NCBI GenBank assembly: GCA_023415775.1
Contig: JAEZJM010000019.1
Span: 372,001-436,000 of the forward strand
Length of the DNA stretch: 64,000 nucleotides
Source of the DNA: Bacillota bacterium
GTDB taxonomy: Bacteria > Bacillota > Negativicutes > Sporomusales > UBA7701
Reading direction: 5' to 3'
Below are positions 41,863 to 51,368 of this stretch, in pieces (position 1 is the stretch's first letter; the number at the start of each line of letters is the position of its first letter). The position numbers were made by a program, and so were the translations under genes. The notes beneath the pieces are model-generated. The model was not told the DNA's origin. It saw nothing but the letters and a program-made list of their open reading frames with translations, and ran no database searches.

Positions 41863-44112
41863 ATGGAAAGACGGCGGATCGTTGTCACGGGCATAGTGCA
41901 GGGGGTGGGGTTCCGCCCCTTTGTTCATAATCTCGCCCACCGCTTTTGTCTCGGCGGTTGGGTGGCCAACGACGGCCGCGGGGTCGTCATCGAAGCCGAG
42001 GGGGATCCCCCGGCCGTAGCGGCCTTCTTCGCCGCCCTGCGGGCCGAGGCGCCGCCGCTGGCGGTCATCGACGCGATCACGGCCGAGGCCCTGTCGCCTG
42101 AGGGCGGGAAGGGGTTCGCCATCCTGGCGAGCGGCCCGGCGGAGGCGCGGCTGGCGCTGATTTCCCCCGATGTTGCGACCTGCCCGGACTGCCGGGCTGA
42201 GATCGCCGACCCGGCCGACCGCCGGTACCGCTACTCGTTCACCAATTGCACCAACTGCGGACCGCGCTACACCATCATCGAGGATGTGCCCTACGACCGG
42301 GTGCGCACGACGATGTCGTCCTTCGAGATGTGCCCCGCCTGCCGGGCCGAGTATGACGACCCGGCCGACCGGCGGTTCCACGCCCAGCCCAACGCCTGCC
42401 CGGTGTGCGGGCCGGCGTACCGCCTGCTGGACAGGGAAGGCCGCCCGCTGCCGGGCGACCCGCTGGCCGAGGCCCGCCGGCTGATTGCCGCCGGAAAGGT
42501 GGCGGCTATCAAGGGCATCGGCGGCTATCATCTGGCCTGTAATGCAATGGATGTCGAGGCTGTTGCCGCCCTCAGGGCCCGCAAGGTCCGCGAGGACAAG
42601 CCGTTCGCCGTTATGGCCGGCAGCCTGGAGGCCATCCGGGCCCGCTGCCTGGTGGACGCCGCCGAGGAGGAGCTGCTCGCCGGGACGGCGCGGCCGATCG
42701 TGCTGCTCGCCAAGGGGCCGGGCTACGACCTGGCGGCGGCGGTGGCTCCCGGCAATCCGTATGTGGGGATGCTGCTGCCGTACGCTCCCGTCCACTGGCT
42801 GCTGCTGGCGCCGGGCGACGTGTGGGTGATGACGAGCGGCAACACCAGCGACGAGCCGATCGCCTACGAGGACGACGACGCCTTCGCCAGGCTGGCCGGC
42901 ATCGCTGACTTTTTCCTTGTCCACAACCGGCTGATCCGCTGCCGGGCCGACGATTCGGTGGCCCGCGTATTCGCCGGCCGGCCGTATATCCTCCGCCGCA
43001 GCCGCGGGTTCGCGCCCGCGCCCATCAGGCTGAAGGATCAGGGGCCGGCGGTGCTGGCGTGCGGCGGTGAGCTCAAAAACGCTTTCTGCCTGACGAGGGG
43101 CGACCTGGCTTTTATGAGCGCCCATGTGGGCGACCTTGAGAATATGGCCACCTATAACGCATATACGGACGCCATCGACCACTACCGTCGCCTGTTCGCC
43201 GTTACCCCGGAGGCGGTGGCCCACGACCTCCACCCCGAGTATCTGGCGACCAAGTACGCCATGGATTGCGGCCTGCCCCGCGTGGGCGTGCAGCACCATC
43301 ACGCCCATATCGCGGCGGTGCTGGCCGAGCACGGCGAGAGCGGGCCGGTGATCGGCGTCGCGTTCGACGGCACGGGCTACGGCGACGACGGACGTCTGTG
43401 GGGCGGCGAGTTTCTGCTCGCCGACCTGAAGGATTACACCCGCCTTGCTCATCTGGCCTATCTGCCTCTGCCGGGCGGCGCCCAGGCGATCCGCGAGCCG
43501 TGGCGGCTGGCGGCCTGGCTGCTGTACGACCTGTACGGCGCAGACTTTGTCAATAAGGATATCCCCTTTACCCGCCGCCTGCCGACCGGCTGGGAATTGA
43601 TGCTCGACGCCGCCGCCAAGGGGCTGAACGCCCCGCTTTCTTCCGGGGCGGGACGGCTTTTCGACGCGGCCGCCGCTCTCCTGGGGGTCCGCGGGGCGAT
43701 AAACTACGAGGGCCAGGCGGCCGTGGAGCTGGAGCTGGCCGCCGCCGGCCGGCGCGGCCGGGCGCTGCCGTACGAGATAACCGCCGGCGAGCCGGCGACG
43801 GTCGATTTCCGGCCGGCGTTCGCCGCGATGGCGGACGCTCTCGGCCGGGGGACGCCGGTCGCCGCGCTGGCAGCCGATTTCCACGCGACAATGGCCGACG
43901 CCGTAGCGTCCGTAGTCCGCCGCCTGGACGCCGCCAGCGGCGTTCGCAAGGTGGCGCTGAGCGGCGGCGTGTTCCAGAATGTTACGTTGCTTGGGCAGGT
44001 CGTCGACCTGCTGGCGAAAGATTTCACCGTGCTGCTTCACCGCCGCGTCCCCGCCAACGACGGCGGCCTGGCGCTGGGGCAGGCGGCGGTGGCCATCGAA
44101 AGGAGCAGATGA
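41863..44112 (+). CDS. hypF: HypF carbamoyltransferase (NiFe hydrogenase maturation)
   Basis: 749 residues. HypF uses carbamoyl phosphate to make the thiocarbamate on HypE that becomes the cyanide ligands of NiFe hydrogenase. Domain order: acylphosphatase (GIVQGVGFRPFVHNLA), two zinc fingers (CPDCRAEI...CTNCGPRY and CPACRAEY...CPVCGPAY), YrdC-like (KGIGGYHLACNAMD) and the Kae1-like carbamoyltransferase (VQHHHAHIAAVLAEHG, GVAFDGTGYGDDG). ATG at 41863 follows AGGAG; the earlier in-frame start has no such site. It is the first gene of a hypFCDE operon. Confidence 0.97.
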   Translation: MERRRIVVTGIVQGVGFRPFVHNLAHRFCLGGWVANDGRGVVIEAEGDPPAVAAFFAALRAEAPPLAVIDAITAEALSPEGGKGFAILASGPAEARLALISPDVATCPDCRAEIADPADRRYRYSFTNCTNCGPRYTIIEDVPYDRVRTTMSSFEMCPACRAEYDDPADRRFHAQPNACPVCGPAYRLLDREGRPLPGDPLAEARRLIAAGKVAAIKGIGGYHLACNAMDVEAVAALRARKVREDKPFAVMAGSLEAIRARCLVDAAEEELLAGTARPIVLLAKGPGYDLAAAVAPGNPYVGMLLPYAPVHWLLLAPGDVWVMTSGNTSDEPIAYEDDDAFARLAGIADFFLVHNRLIRCRADDSVARVFAGRPYILRRSRGFAPAPIRLKDQGPAVLACGGELKNAFCLTRGDLAFMSAHVGDLENMATYNAYTDAIDHYRRLFAVTPEAVAHDLHPEYLATKYAMDCGLPRVGVQHHHAHIAAVLAEHGESGPVIGVAFDGTGYGDDGRLWGGEFLLADLKDYTRLAHLAYLPLPGGAQAIREPWRLAAWLLYDLYGADFVNKDIPFTRRLPTGWELMLDAAAKGLNAPLSSGAGRLFDAAAALLGVRGAINYEGQAAVELELAAAGRRGRALPYEITAGEPATVDFRPAFAAMADALGRGTPVAALAADFHATMADAVASVVRRLDAASGVRKVALSGGVFQNVTLLGQVVDLLAKDFTVLLHRRVPANDGGLALGQAAVAIERSR

Positions 44113-44113
44113 T

Positions 44114-44335
44114 ATGTGTCTTGCCGTGCCTGCAAAAATTGTCGACAGGAATGATATGATGGCTACCGTGGAGGTCAGCGGCGTCACCCGCCAGGTGAGC
44201 CTGATGCTGCTGCCCGGAGCCAAGGTGGGCGAGTATGTGCTTATCCACGCCGGGTTCGCCATCCAGACGGTGGACGAGGAGGAAGCGAAACGGACGCTGG
44301 AGCTATTCAAGGAGATGGCTGCCCATGAAGAGTAG
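44114..44335 (+). CDS. hypC: HypC hydrogenase maturation chaperone
   Basis: 73 residues with the obligatory N-terminal MCLAVPAKIV, whose cysteine after Met carries the Fe(CN)2CO unit together with HypD. VEVSGVTRQVSLMLL, GEYVLIHAGFAI and the tail fit the family. It starts 1 base after hypF and overlaps hypD by 11 bases. Confidence 0.97.
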   Translation: MCLAVPAKIVDRNDMMATVEVSGVTRQVSLMLLPGAKVGEYVLIHAGFAIQTVDEEEAKRTLELFKEMAAHEE

Positions 44336-45422
44336 GGACAGGGAGGAAGAGCATCGCCTGGCGGCGTTTTTCCGCAGCGAGATCGCCCGGCTGGCCACCC
44401 GGCCGGTGAGGCTGATGGAGGTGTGCGGCACCCACACGGTGGCGATTTTCAAGGCCGGCATCCGCCAGCTGCTGCCGCCGGAGGTGGAGCTTGTCAGCGG
44501 GCCGGGCTGCCCGGTGTGCGTTACTCCCAACGAGTATCTCGATACCGCGGTGGCGTACAGCCGCCAGGAGGGCGCCATTATAACCACTTTCGGCGATATG
44601 CTGCGGGTGCCGGGTTCCTCGTCGAGCCTGGCGGCCGAGCAGGCGACGGGGGCCGATATCCGTATCGTTTATTCGCCGCTCGACAGCCTGGCGATCGCCG
44701 CCGCCAATCCGGCGAAAAAGGTGATTTTCCTGGCGGTGGGCTTCGAAACGACCGCGCCGACCGCCGCCGCGACGGTGCTGGCCGCCGAGCAGGCCGGGCT
44801 GGCGAATTTTTTCGTGCTGTCGGCCCATAAGCTGGTGCCGCCGGCGCTGCGCGCCCTGCTGACGGCCGGCGAGGTCCAGGTGGACGGGCTGCTGCTGCCG
44901 GGGCACGTGAGCGCGATCATCGGCGAGGAGCCGTACCGCTTTTTGGCGGAGGAGTACGGTGTGCCGGCGGTCATAACCGGTTTCGAGCCGCTCGACATCC
45001 TCGGCGCGGTGTATCTGCTGGTGAAGAGGATCGCGGCCGGTGAGGCGGCGCTCGACAACGAGTACCGCCGCGTGGTGCCGCCGGCGGGCAACCCCGCCGC
45101 CCTTGCCGTGCTGGATAGCGTTTACGGCGAAGCGGACGCTTCCTGGCGTGGCATCGGCGTCATACCGGCTTCGGGTCTGGCGGTGAAGGCCGCCTACCGC
45201 CGCTTCGACGCCCTCGCCGCCCTGCCGGTGACGGTGGAGGAGACGAAGGACCATCCCGGCTGCCGCTGCGGCGAGGTGCTGCGCGGCGTGGCCCGGCCGG
45301 CCGACTGCCCGCTGTTCGGGGCGGCCTGCACGCCGGAGAGGCCGGTGGGGTCGTGCATGGTGTCGGTGGAAGGCACGTGCGCGGCCTGGTACAAATACGG
45401 CGCGGGAAGGTGGCAGGCATGA
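44325..45422 (+). CDS. hypD: HypD hydrogenase maturation scaffold
   Basis: 365 residues from the ATG at 44325 inside the hypC end. HypD carries a 4Fe-4S cluster and, with HypC, assembles the iron-cyanide-carbonyl centre. Motifs: MEVCGTHTVAIFKAGIRQLL, SGPGCPVCVTP, FETTAPTAAATVL, GHVSAIIGEEPYRF and the C-terminal cysteines CRCGEVLRG, CPLFGAACTP and GSCMVSVEGTCAAW. The stop overlaps the hypE start (GGCATGA). Confidence 0.97.
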   Translation: MKSRDREEEHRLAAFFRSEIARLATRPVRLMEVCGTHTVAIFKAGIRQLLPPEVELVSGPGCPVCVTPNEYLDTAVAYSRQEGAIITTFGDMLRVPGSSSSLAAEQATGADIRIVYSPLDSLAIAAANPAKKVIFLAVGFETTAPTAAATVLAAEQAGLANFFVLSAHKLVPPALRALLTAGEVQVDGLLLPGHVSAIIGEEPYRFLAEEYGVPAVITGFEPLDILGAVYLLVKRIAAGEAALDNEYRRVVPPAGNPAALAVLDSVYGEADASWRGIGVIPASGLAVKAAYRRFDALAALPVTVEETKDHPGCRCGEVLRGVARPADCPLFGAACTPERPVGSCMVSVEGTCAAWYKYGAGRWQA

Positions 45423-46429
45423 AGGACGAATTGATTCTCCTCGCCCACGGCAGCGGCGGCAAGCTCAGCCACGACCTGGTGGCGCGGGTGATGCAGCCCG
45501 CGTTCGCCAACCCGGCCCTCGATCTGATGCACGACGGCGCCAGGGTGGAGGCGGCGGGGGCCAAGCTGGCCTTTACCACCGATTCTTATGTGGTCAAGCC
45601 GCTGTTTTTCGCCGGCGGCGATATCGGCAAGCTGGCGGTGTGCGGCACGGTCAACGATCTGGCGGTCAGCGGCGCGACACCCCTCTATCTCAGCGCAGGG
45701 TTCATCATCGAGGAGGGCTTTCCGGTAGCCGAGCTGAGGAAGATCGTCGCCTCGATGCGGGCGGCTGCCGCGGAGGCCGGGGTTTCGATCGTCACCGGCG
45801 ACACCAAGGTGGTGGAAAAAGGGGCGGTCGACGGCATATATATAAATACGGCCGGCATCGGCGCGGTTATCGCCGGCACGGATATATCGCCCCTTAACGC
45901 GCGCCCGGGGCAGGATATCATCCTGAGCGGCCCGGTGGGCGATCACGCGGTGGCCGTGATGGCCGGCCGCCACGGCCTGAAGCTGCCGGCGACGGTGGTG
46001 AGCGACTGCGCGCCCCTGGCCGGGATGATCGGCGCGGTGCTGGCCGCGGTGCCGCAGGTGGCGGTACTGCGCGACCCGACCCGCGGCGGGCTGGCGACGA
46101 CGCTTAACGAGATCGCCGCCCAGGCCAAGGTGGGGATAATGGTGGATGAGGCCGCCATCCCTGTGCGTCCTGAGGTGCAGGCGGTCTGTGATATCCTGGG
46201 ATTCGACCCTTTGTACCTCGCCAATGAAGGGAAAGTCATAATTTTTGTCGAATCTACTTATAGTGAAAAGGTTATGGCGGTTATGCGCGCCCACCCCTAT
46301 GGCCGCGAGGCCCGCGTCATCGGCCGGGTGACCGCCGCCCCCGCCGGCCAGGTCGGCCTGCGGACGGGGATCGGCGGCGTCCGCCTGCTCGATATGCTGA
46401 TCGGCGACCAGTTGCCGCGGATTTGTTAA
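45419..46429 (+). CDS. hypE: HypE hydrogenase maturation protein
   Basis: 336 residues. HypE dehydrates the thiocarbamate on its C-terminal cysteine to thiocyanate; the essential C-terminal PRIC is present. ATP-binding PurM-like features: LLAHGSGGKLSHDLVARV, FTTDSYVVKPLFFAGGD and GTVNDLAVSGATPLYLS. It overlaps hypD by 4 bases. hypA and hypB, needed for nickel insertion, are not in this window and must be elsewhere, as is the hydrogenase itself. Confidence 0.97.
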   Translation: MKDELILLAHGSGGKLSHDLVARVMQPAFANPALDLMHDGARVEAAGAKLAFTTDSYVVKPLFFAGGDIGKLAVCGTVNDLAVSGATPLYLSAGFIIEEGFPVAELRKIVASMRAAAAEAGVSIVTGDTKVVEKGAVDGIYINTAGIGAVIAGTDISPLNARPGQDIILSGPVGDHAVAVMAGRHGLKLPATVVSDCAPLAGMIGAVLAAVPQVAVLRDPTRGGLATTLNEIAAQAKVGIMVDEAAIPVRPEVQAVCDILGFDPLYLANEGKVIIFVESTYSEKVMAVMRAHPYGREARVIGRVTAAPAGQVGLRTGIGGVRLLDMLIGDQLPRIC

Positions 46430-46481
46430 CATATCCAGAGCACGTCCGTCATAATATTTAGCGAGAGGAGGAGAGCTGAAG

Positions 46482-47852
46482 ATGCGCATGGATTACAGCC
46501 TCAAACTCGAACTTACCCAGAAACTTGTGATGACCCCACAATTACGCCAGGCCATCGCTATCCTGCAGCTTTCCTCGCTGGAACTTTCCGAGATGGTCGA
46601 GCAGGAGCTGTTGGAGAACCCTGTCCTCGAAATGGAGGAGAAGGCGCCCGCCGAGCCTGTCGTGGAGGAGACGAACGACCGGATCAGCGAGTATTTCGAA
46701 TGGGCCAATTACTTCGACGACGGCACCGACCACGGGTACGCGCCGCCGGGCGAGGAAAAGCCGTCGTTTACGACCTTCGTGTCGGCGGCGTCGACTTTGC
46801 ACGAACACCTGGAATTTCAGCTGCATCTGACCCTGTTGGACGAAAAGGCCCGCGCCGTGGGCCAATACCTCATCGGCTGCATCGACGAGAACGGCTACCT
46901 GTGCGGCACTGTGGCGGAGGCGGCGCATAACCTGGGCGTCGCCGAGGAAATGGCGACCACCGTGCTCGGGGTTATCCAAACCTTCGACCCCACGGGGGTG
47001 GGCGCACGCGACCTGCGGGAGTGTCTGCTCATCCAGGCCGAGCAGCGGAGCGTCGACGCGCCGCTGGCGCTGGCGATCATCGACAAGTACCTCGACGAGG
47101 TGGCGGCCGGACACTTCAAGAATATCGCCGACAAGCTGGACTGCACCCCCCATGACGTGCAGCGGGCGGTCGATTTCATCCGCACCCTCGATCCCAGGCC
47201 GGGGCGGGCGTTCGACGCCGGCGACCAGCCGTGCTATATAATCCCCGATGTCACCATCGAACGGGTGGCAGGCAATTATATCATCATCATCAATGATCAC
47301 AATATCCCCCATCTGACGATCAACCCTTACTACCGCCGCGTGGTGCGCGACGCCGACAGCGAGGCCAAGAAGTTCGTGGAGGGGCGGATCAACGCCGCGG
47401 TGTGGCTCATCAGGAGCATCGAGCAGCGCCGGCGCACGCTCTACAATGTCGTCGAGACGATCATCGAACTGCAGCGCGATTTCTTTGACCACGGACCCAA
47501 GTTCCTGCGGCCGCTGACGATGAAGAAGGTGGCCGACAAGGTGGGCATCCACGAGTCGACCGTCAGCCGGGCGATCGCCAACAAGTACGCCGACACCCCC
47601 CACGGACTGTTCAGCCTGCGGGCCTTTTTCTCGGCCGGGCTGCAGGGGGCGGACGGCGAGGCGCTGTCGGCGGCGACAGTCAAGCGGCAGATCAAGGAGT
47701 TGGTCGCCGCCGAGGACCCCGTACAGCCGCTCAGCGACCAGGCCATCACCGAGATCCTCATCGGCCGGGGGGTGGCGGTGTCGCGCCGCACGGTCGCCAA
47801 GTACCGCGAGGAGCTTAATATTCAGAGTTCGAGCAAACGGCGGCGATATTGA
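46482..47852 (+). CDS. rpoN: RNA polymerase sigma-54 factor
   Basis: 456 residues. Region I: MRMDYSLKLELTQKLVMTPQ and the glutamine/leucine-rich helix IAILQLSSLELSEMV. Core-binding region II/III in the middle, then the helix-turn-helix (VADKVGIHESTVSRAIANKY) that reads the -12 element and the C-terminal RpoN box SRRTVAKYRE that reads -24. ATG at 46482 follows GAGGAGGAGAGC. No activator (AAA+ enhancer-binding) gene is nearby. A candidate -24/-12 promoter lies just downstream at 47922. Confidence 0.97.
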   Translation: MRMDYSLKLELTQKLVMTPQLRQAIAILQLSSLELSEMVEQELLENPVLEMEEKAPAEPVVEETNDRISEYFEWANYFDDGTDHGYAPPGEEKPSFTTFVSAASTLHEHLEFQLHLTLLDEKARAVGQYLIGCIDENGYLCGTVAEAAHNLGVAEEMATTVLGVIQTFDPTGVGARDLRECLLIQAEQRSVDAPLALAIIDKYLDEVAAGHFKNIADKLDCTPHDVQRAVDFIRTLDPRPGRAFDAGDQPCYIIPDVTIERVAGNYIIIINDHNIPHLTINPYYRRVVRDADSEAKKFVEGRINAAVWLIRSIEQRRRTLYNVVETIIELQRDFFDHGPKFLRPLTMKKVADKVGIHESTVSRAIANKYADTPHGLFSLRAFFSAGLQGADGEALSAATVKRQIKELVAAEDPVQPLSDQAITEILIGRGVAVSRRTVAKYREELNIQSSSKRRRY

Positions 47853-47863
47853 TTGGAGAACAG

Positions 47864-47889
47864 AACCGGGCATTATGCCCGGTTTTTTG
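47864..47889 (+). terminator. Terminator after rpoN
   Basis: AACCGGGC ATTAT GCCCGGTTTTTTG. Confidence 0.9.
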
Positions 47890-47921
47890 TTATGCTGAGC
47901 GGCAAAACGGCAAAAAACCGC

Positions 47922-47950
47922 TGGCGGAAAATTTGCCGTTAGTGTATAAT
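47922..47950 (+). promoter_or_regulatory. Candidate sigma-54 (-24/-12) or sigma-A promoter of the rhodanese-Mo oxidoreductase operon
   Basis: TGGCGG AAAAT TTGCC gives the invariant GG-N10-GC spacing of sigma-54 promoters. A TATAAT box at 47945-47950 is also present, with only a poor -35 (TGGCGG) at 17 bases. Either reading serves the operon starting at 48043. Confidence 0.45.
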
Positions 47951-48042
47951 TTAACTAACTACCCCTCCCCCGGGGGGAGACCCCCGTCCGGGGGTGGCGG
48001 GTTAATGAAATGAACGGATATGTTGCGATAAGGAGGCAAGCC

Positions 48043-49071
48043 ATGAAACAGATAAAGGCGGTACTTGCGCTGGTTGTCGCCATTGCTCTTGCCGGCGCGC
48101 TCGCGGGCTGCGGCGGCGCCCCCAAGGCGGCCGAAACGCCTAAGCCTGCCGCGGCGGCTATCGGCAATCCCTTCGCCGCGCTGCAGGCGGAGACGGATAA
48201 GTACCTGAAAGAGAACCGGGCGCTGTACATCGAGCCTCAGGAGGTGCTGGCCAAGGTTGTGACGGCCGGCGACCAGGGCTACTACCTTGTCGATGTCAGG
48301 AGCGACGAGCACTACGCCGCCGCCCATATCCCCGGCGCCGTACATATCGCGTACGCCGATGCCTGGCGGGAGCAGAAGACGGCTTTCCTGCCCAGGGATA
48401 AGAAGATCGTCGTCGTCGATTATTCGGGCCATACCGCCAGTCAGGTGGCGGCTTTCTGGAGCATGCTGGGTTTCGACGCCACGGCGATGAAGAACGGCAT
48501 GGCCGGCTGGTCGAAGGATAAGGATATCGTCGGCGGTTCGCCGCTGGCCTGCGAGGCGCTTAATTACCCGGTGACGGTCGCCTTGACCGCAGCCGCCGAC
48601 CACGAACTGCCCAAGCTCGACGGCAAGGCGGCGTCGCTGGCCGAGCTGCTGGCCGCGCGGTCCCGCGAGGCGACCGAGCAGGCGCCGGTCATCCAGCCGA
48701 AGGATTTCCTCGCCAAGCGGGGCGACTATTTCGTCGCCGACCTCCGCCAGGGCGAACATTACGCAGCCGGCCACATCGAAGGCGCGGTGAACATCCCCTT
48801 CCGCGGCCTGGCGGCGACGGAGAACCTCCGCAAGCTGCCGGCCGACAAGACGATCGTGCTGGTGGACTACGACGGCCACGCGGCCAGCCAGGCGGCGCGA
48901 CTTTTGAACCAGCTCGGCTACCGCGCCACCGTCCTCAAGGACGGCATGAGCGTGTGGACGGCCGACGAGAAGGTGATCGGCGCCAAGACCATCGCCTGCA
49001 ACGTGGGCGAGCACCCGGTCGCGAAGCTGAACGCCCCCCTGAAGCCCGGCCCGTCCGCGGCGGCCACGTGA
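48043..49071 (+). CDS. Tandem-rhodanese lipoprotein lacking the catalytic cysteines
   Basis: 342 residues from the ATG at 48043 (AGGAGG upstream). Lipobox ALAGCG at residues 17-22, so it is anchored at the outer face of a membrane. Two rhodanese folds: YYLVDVRSDEHYAAAHIPGA with VVVDYSGHTASQ, and YFVADLRQGEHYAAGHIEGA with VLVDYDGHAASQ. In active rhodaneses the loop after the central strand reads like YCxSGxxS; here cysteine is replaced by tyrosine in both domains, so sulfur transfer by persulfide is unlikely. It heads an operon with a molybdenum oxidoreductase and an active tandem rhodanese at 53142. Confidence 0.9.
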   Translation: MKQIKAVLALVVAIALAGALAGCGGAPKAAETPKPAAAAIGNPFAALQAETDKYLKENRALYIEPQEVLAKVVTAGDQGYYLVDVRSDEHYAAAHIPGAVHIAYADAWREQKTAFLPRDKKIVVVDYSGHTASQVAAFWSMLGFDATAMKNGMAGWSKDKDIVGGSPLACEALNYPVTVALTAAADHELPKLDGKAASLAELLAARSREATEQAPVIQPKDFLAKRGDYFVADLRQGEHYAAGHIEGAVNIPFRGLAATENLRKLPADKTIVLVDYDGHAASQAARLLNQLGYRATVLKDGMSVWTADEKVIGAKTIACNVGEHPVAKLNAPLKPGPSAAAT

Positions 49072-49144
49072 GGGTAGGAAATTCGCAGCCAGTTTGGCTG
49101 CATAAAGGTTTAGCCACCCCAAGGATATAACGGAGGGTGAAAAA

Positions 49145-51364
49145 ATGCCCAATATCAGCAGAAGAACATTTCTTAAAGCCGGCGCTCTCGCCGGGGCGGC
49201 GTGCGTCGCGCCGGCGGCTTTCGATTTCTCTTCGTTCGCGCGCGAGGCGGCCGAGCAGCCGGTTACCAAGATACCTTCGACCTGCAACGGCTGTTCGACG
49301 AACTGCGCGCTGTGGGTGTTCGTGAAGAACGGCCGGCTGTGGAAGCTGGAGGGCGACCCCAAGTCGATGAAGAACGAGGGCAGGCTGTGCGCCCGCGCGT
49401 ACGGCGTGGCCGCCGATGTCTATAACCCTGACCGGGTGACCCAGCCGATGAAGCGGACGGGCGAAGGCCAGTTTTCGCCGATTTCCTGGGAAGAAGCGTT
49501 CAAGGAGATCGCCGGGAAGCTGACCAAGATCATCGACAAGGACACCGCCAACACCGTCGTCTGGATGGCCCACGGCGGCAAGGAAACGTATGCCCAGATG
49601 CTGCTGGACGAGATCGGCGCGGCCACCTACATAACCCATTATTCGACCTGCTTTACCTCCAAGACCAACGCCTGGGACAAGATGGTCGGCTCCCAGCTGA
49701 CTTCGGACATCAATCGGGCCAGGTATATGCTGTTCGCCGGCCGCAACTACGCCGGCGGCATCATGCCGGGGGCGATGCGCAAGATCATGCGGGCCAAGGA
49801 TCGCGGGGCGAGGATTGTGGTCGTCGATCCCAGGCTGTGCGAGCTGGCGAAGGTGGCCGACGAGTGGCTGCCCATCCGCCCCGGCACCGATCTGGCCTTT
49901 TTCCTCGGCCTCGCCCACACGCTGATCAGCGAGAAGCTCTATGACGAGCAGTTCGTCAAGGAGTATGTTTTCGGTTTCGAGGAGTTCTGGAACGCCAACC
50001 GCCATTTCACCGCCGAGAAGGCGGCCGAGATTTGCGATATCCCGGCGGCCAAGATCCGCGCCATCGCCCGCGAGCTGGCGAAGAACGCCCCGGCGGCTTT
50101 CCTGGAGCCAGGCTACCACGGCCTTCACAACCACTACGCGGCAAGCACGCAGATCGCCCAGGCGAACGTGATCGTCAACGCCCTGCTGGGCAACTTCTAC
50201 AAGCACGGCGGCCTGATGCCGGCGGCCGGCCCCAAGTTCGGCAAGCTGACGCTGCCCAAGCGCCTGCAGCCGGAGAAGGGGGAGCGGGCCGACGGCGCGG
50301 GGGTGGCGAGCGAGTATCCGACTGTCGAGACGAGCCGCGGCATCGCTCAGCATATGCCCGACATGATCGCCGCCGGCAAGGTCAAGGCGCTCTTTATCTA
50401 CCATTTCAACCCGCTGCGGACGGCGCCCGACCCCGAGTACCAGAAGAAGATGGTCAAGGCCGACCTGGTGGTGTCCATCCCGGTGGACTGGAACGAGACG
50501 TCGGTGCATACCGCCCATTATATCCTGCCTGAGCATTATTACCTTGAGCGTATGGACGCCCCCAAGTCGACGGGCGGCAACATCGCCCACGATTACCCGC
50601 AGGCGGTGATGCGCTTCCCGGCCCTCAAGCCGCTGCACAACACCAAGCACCTGCTCGATATCCTCAAGGGCGTCGCCCAGGAGATGAAGATCGACGACCT
50701 GTACCCCTTCACCGTCGAGGAGGAGGCGGCGGCGATGCTGAAGCCGCTGGGAGCGACGCCGGACACGATGAGGGAGAACGGCTGCCTGGAGGTGGCCGAG
50801 GCGGTCAAGCCGGAGTTCCCGGTGAAGGACGGCAAGCCGGCCCTCACGACGACCACCGGCAAGGTGGAGTTCAGCGTCGGCGCTTTCAAGCTGCACGGGC
50901 GGATGGGCGTGCCTGTGTGGATGCCGCCGCTGGTGAGCCCCAAGGCGGAGAACGAATTTCGCCTCATCCACGGCAAGCAGCCGTGGCATTCGCATTCGGT
51001 GACAAGCAACAGCCCTTATCTGATGGCGGTGTCGAAGAGCTACAACGGCAGCCGCATGTGGATGAACCGCAGCCGGGCCGACAAGCTTGGCGTCCGCGAC
51101 GGCGACATGGTGACGGTGGAGGCGCGGATCGAGCACGGGGGCGAGGCGCGGACGGTGAGCAAGAAGGTGGCCGTGAAGGTGACCGAGATGCTGCACCCCG
51201 AGTGCGTGTGGGTGCCCTCCGGCTACGGCAATTTCTCGCCGCGGCAGAAGGTGGGCTACCAGCAGGGGGTCAATTACAACGATTTCGCGCCGGCCAGGGT
51301 GGAGCCGCTGTCCGGGAGCTGCATGGTCCAGGAAGTAATCGTCACGGTTAGGAAGGGGGGCTGA
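49145..51364 (+). CDS. Molybdopterin oxidoreductase catalytic subunit (Tat-exported; PhsA/PsrA-like)
   Basis: 739 residues. The twin-arginine signal NISRRTFLKAGALAGAACVA directs the folded enzyme across the membrane. A 4Fe-4S site (CNGCSTNCALWVF ... GRLCARAYG) precedes the Mo-bisPGD domains. TCFTSKTNAW near residue 176 lies where the Mo-binding cysteine is expected, and the C-terminal cap has GKQPWHSHSVTSNSPYLMAV. It belongs to the DMSO-reductase family and, with its FeS and NrfD-type partners and flanking rhodaneses, most resembles polysulfide/thiosulfate reductases; arsenate or other substrates are not excluded. The cofactor needs mobA, encoded at 16640. Confidence 0.92.
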   Translation: MPNISRRTFLKAGALAGAACVAPAAFDFSSFAREAAEQPVTKIPSTCNGCSTNCALWVFVKNGRLWKLEGDPKSMKNEGRLCARAYGVAADVYNPDRVTQPMKRTGEGQFSPISWEEAFKEIAGKLTKIIDKDTANTVVWMAHGGKETYAQMLLDEIGAATYITHYSTCFTSKTNAWDKMVGSQLTSDINRARYMLFAGRNYAGGIMPGAMRKIMRAKDRGARIVVVDPRLCELAKVADEWLPIRPGTDLAFFLGLAHTLISEKLYDEQFVKEYVFGFEEFWNANRHFTAEKAAEICDIPAAKIRAIARELAKNAPAAFLEPGYHGLHNHYAASTQIAQANVIVNALLGNFYKHGGLMPAAGPKFGKLTLPKRLQPEKGERADGAGVASEYPTVETSRGIAQHMPDMIAAGKVKALFIYHFNPLRTAPDPEYQKKMVKADLVVSIPVDWNETSVHTAHYILPEHYYLERMDAPKSTGGNIAHDYPQAVMRFPALKPLHNTKHLLDILKGVAQEMKIDDLYPFTVEEEAAAMLKPLGATPDTMRENGCLEVAEAVKPEFPVKDGKPALTTTTGKVEFSVGAFKLHGRMGVPVWMPPLVSPKAENEFRLIHGKQPWHSHSVTSNSPYLMAVSKSYNGSRMWMNRSRADKLGVRDGDMVTVEARIEHGGEARTVSKKVAVKVTEMLHPECVWVPSGYGNFSPRQKVGYQQGVNYNDFAPARVEPLSGSCMVQEVIVTVRKGG

Positions 51365-51368
51365 CGCG

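Noticed and set aside
41851..44310. 819-codon open frame antisense to hypF-hypC
   Set aside because: Same cause: hypF and hypC are certain, and the antisense translation has no family features or ribosome-binding site.
41863..46429. A NiFe hydrogenase locus
   Set aside because: Only maturation genes hypFCDE are present; no large or small hydrogenase subunit, hypA or hypB was found in the window.
47970..48005. C/G-run hairpin before the rhodanese gene as a terminator
   Set aside because: The G/C runs can pair in several ways and no T run follows; the rpoN terminator at 47864 already closes the upstream unit.
48935..51196. 753-codon open frame antisense to the molybdenum subunit gene
   Set aside because: Shadow of a motif-complete Tat-exported oxidoreductase; the translation is histidine/arginine-rich and unstructured.
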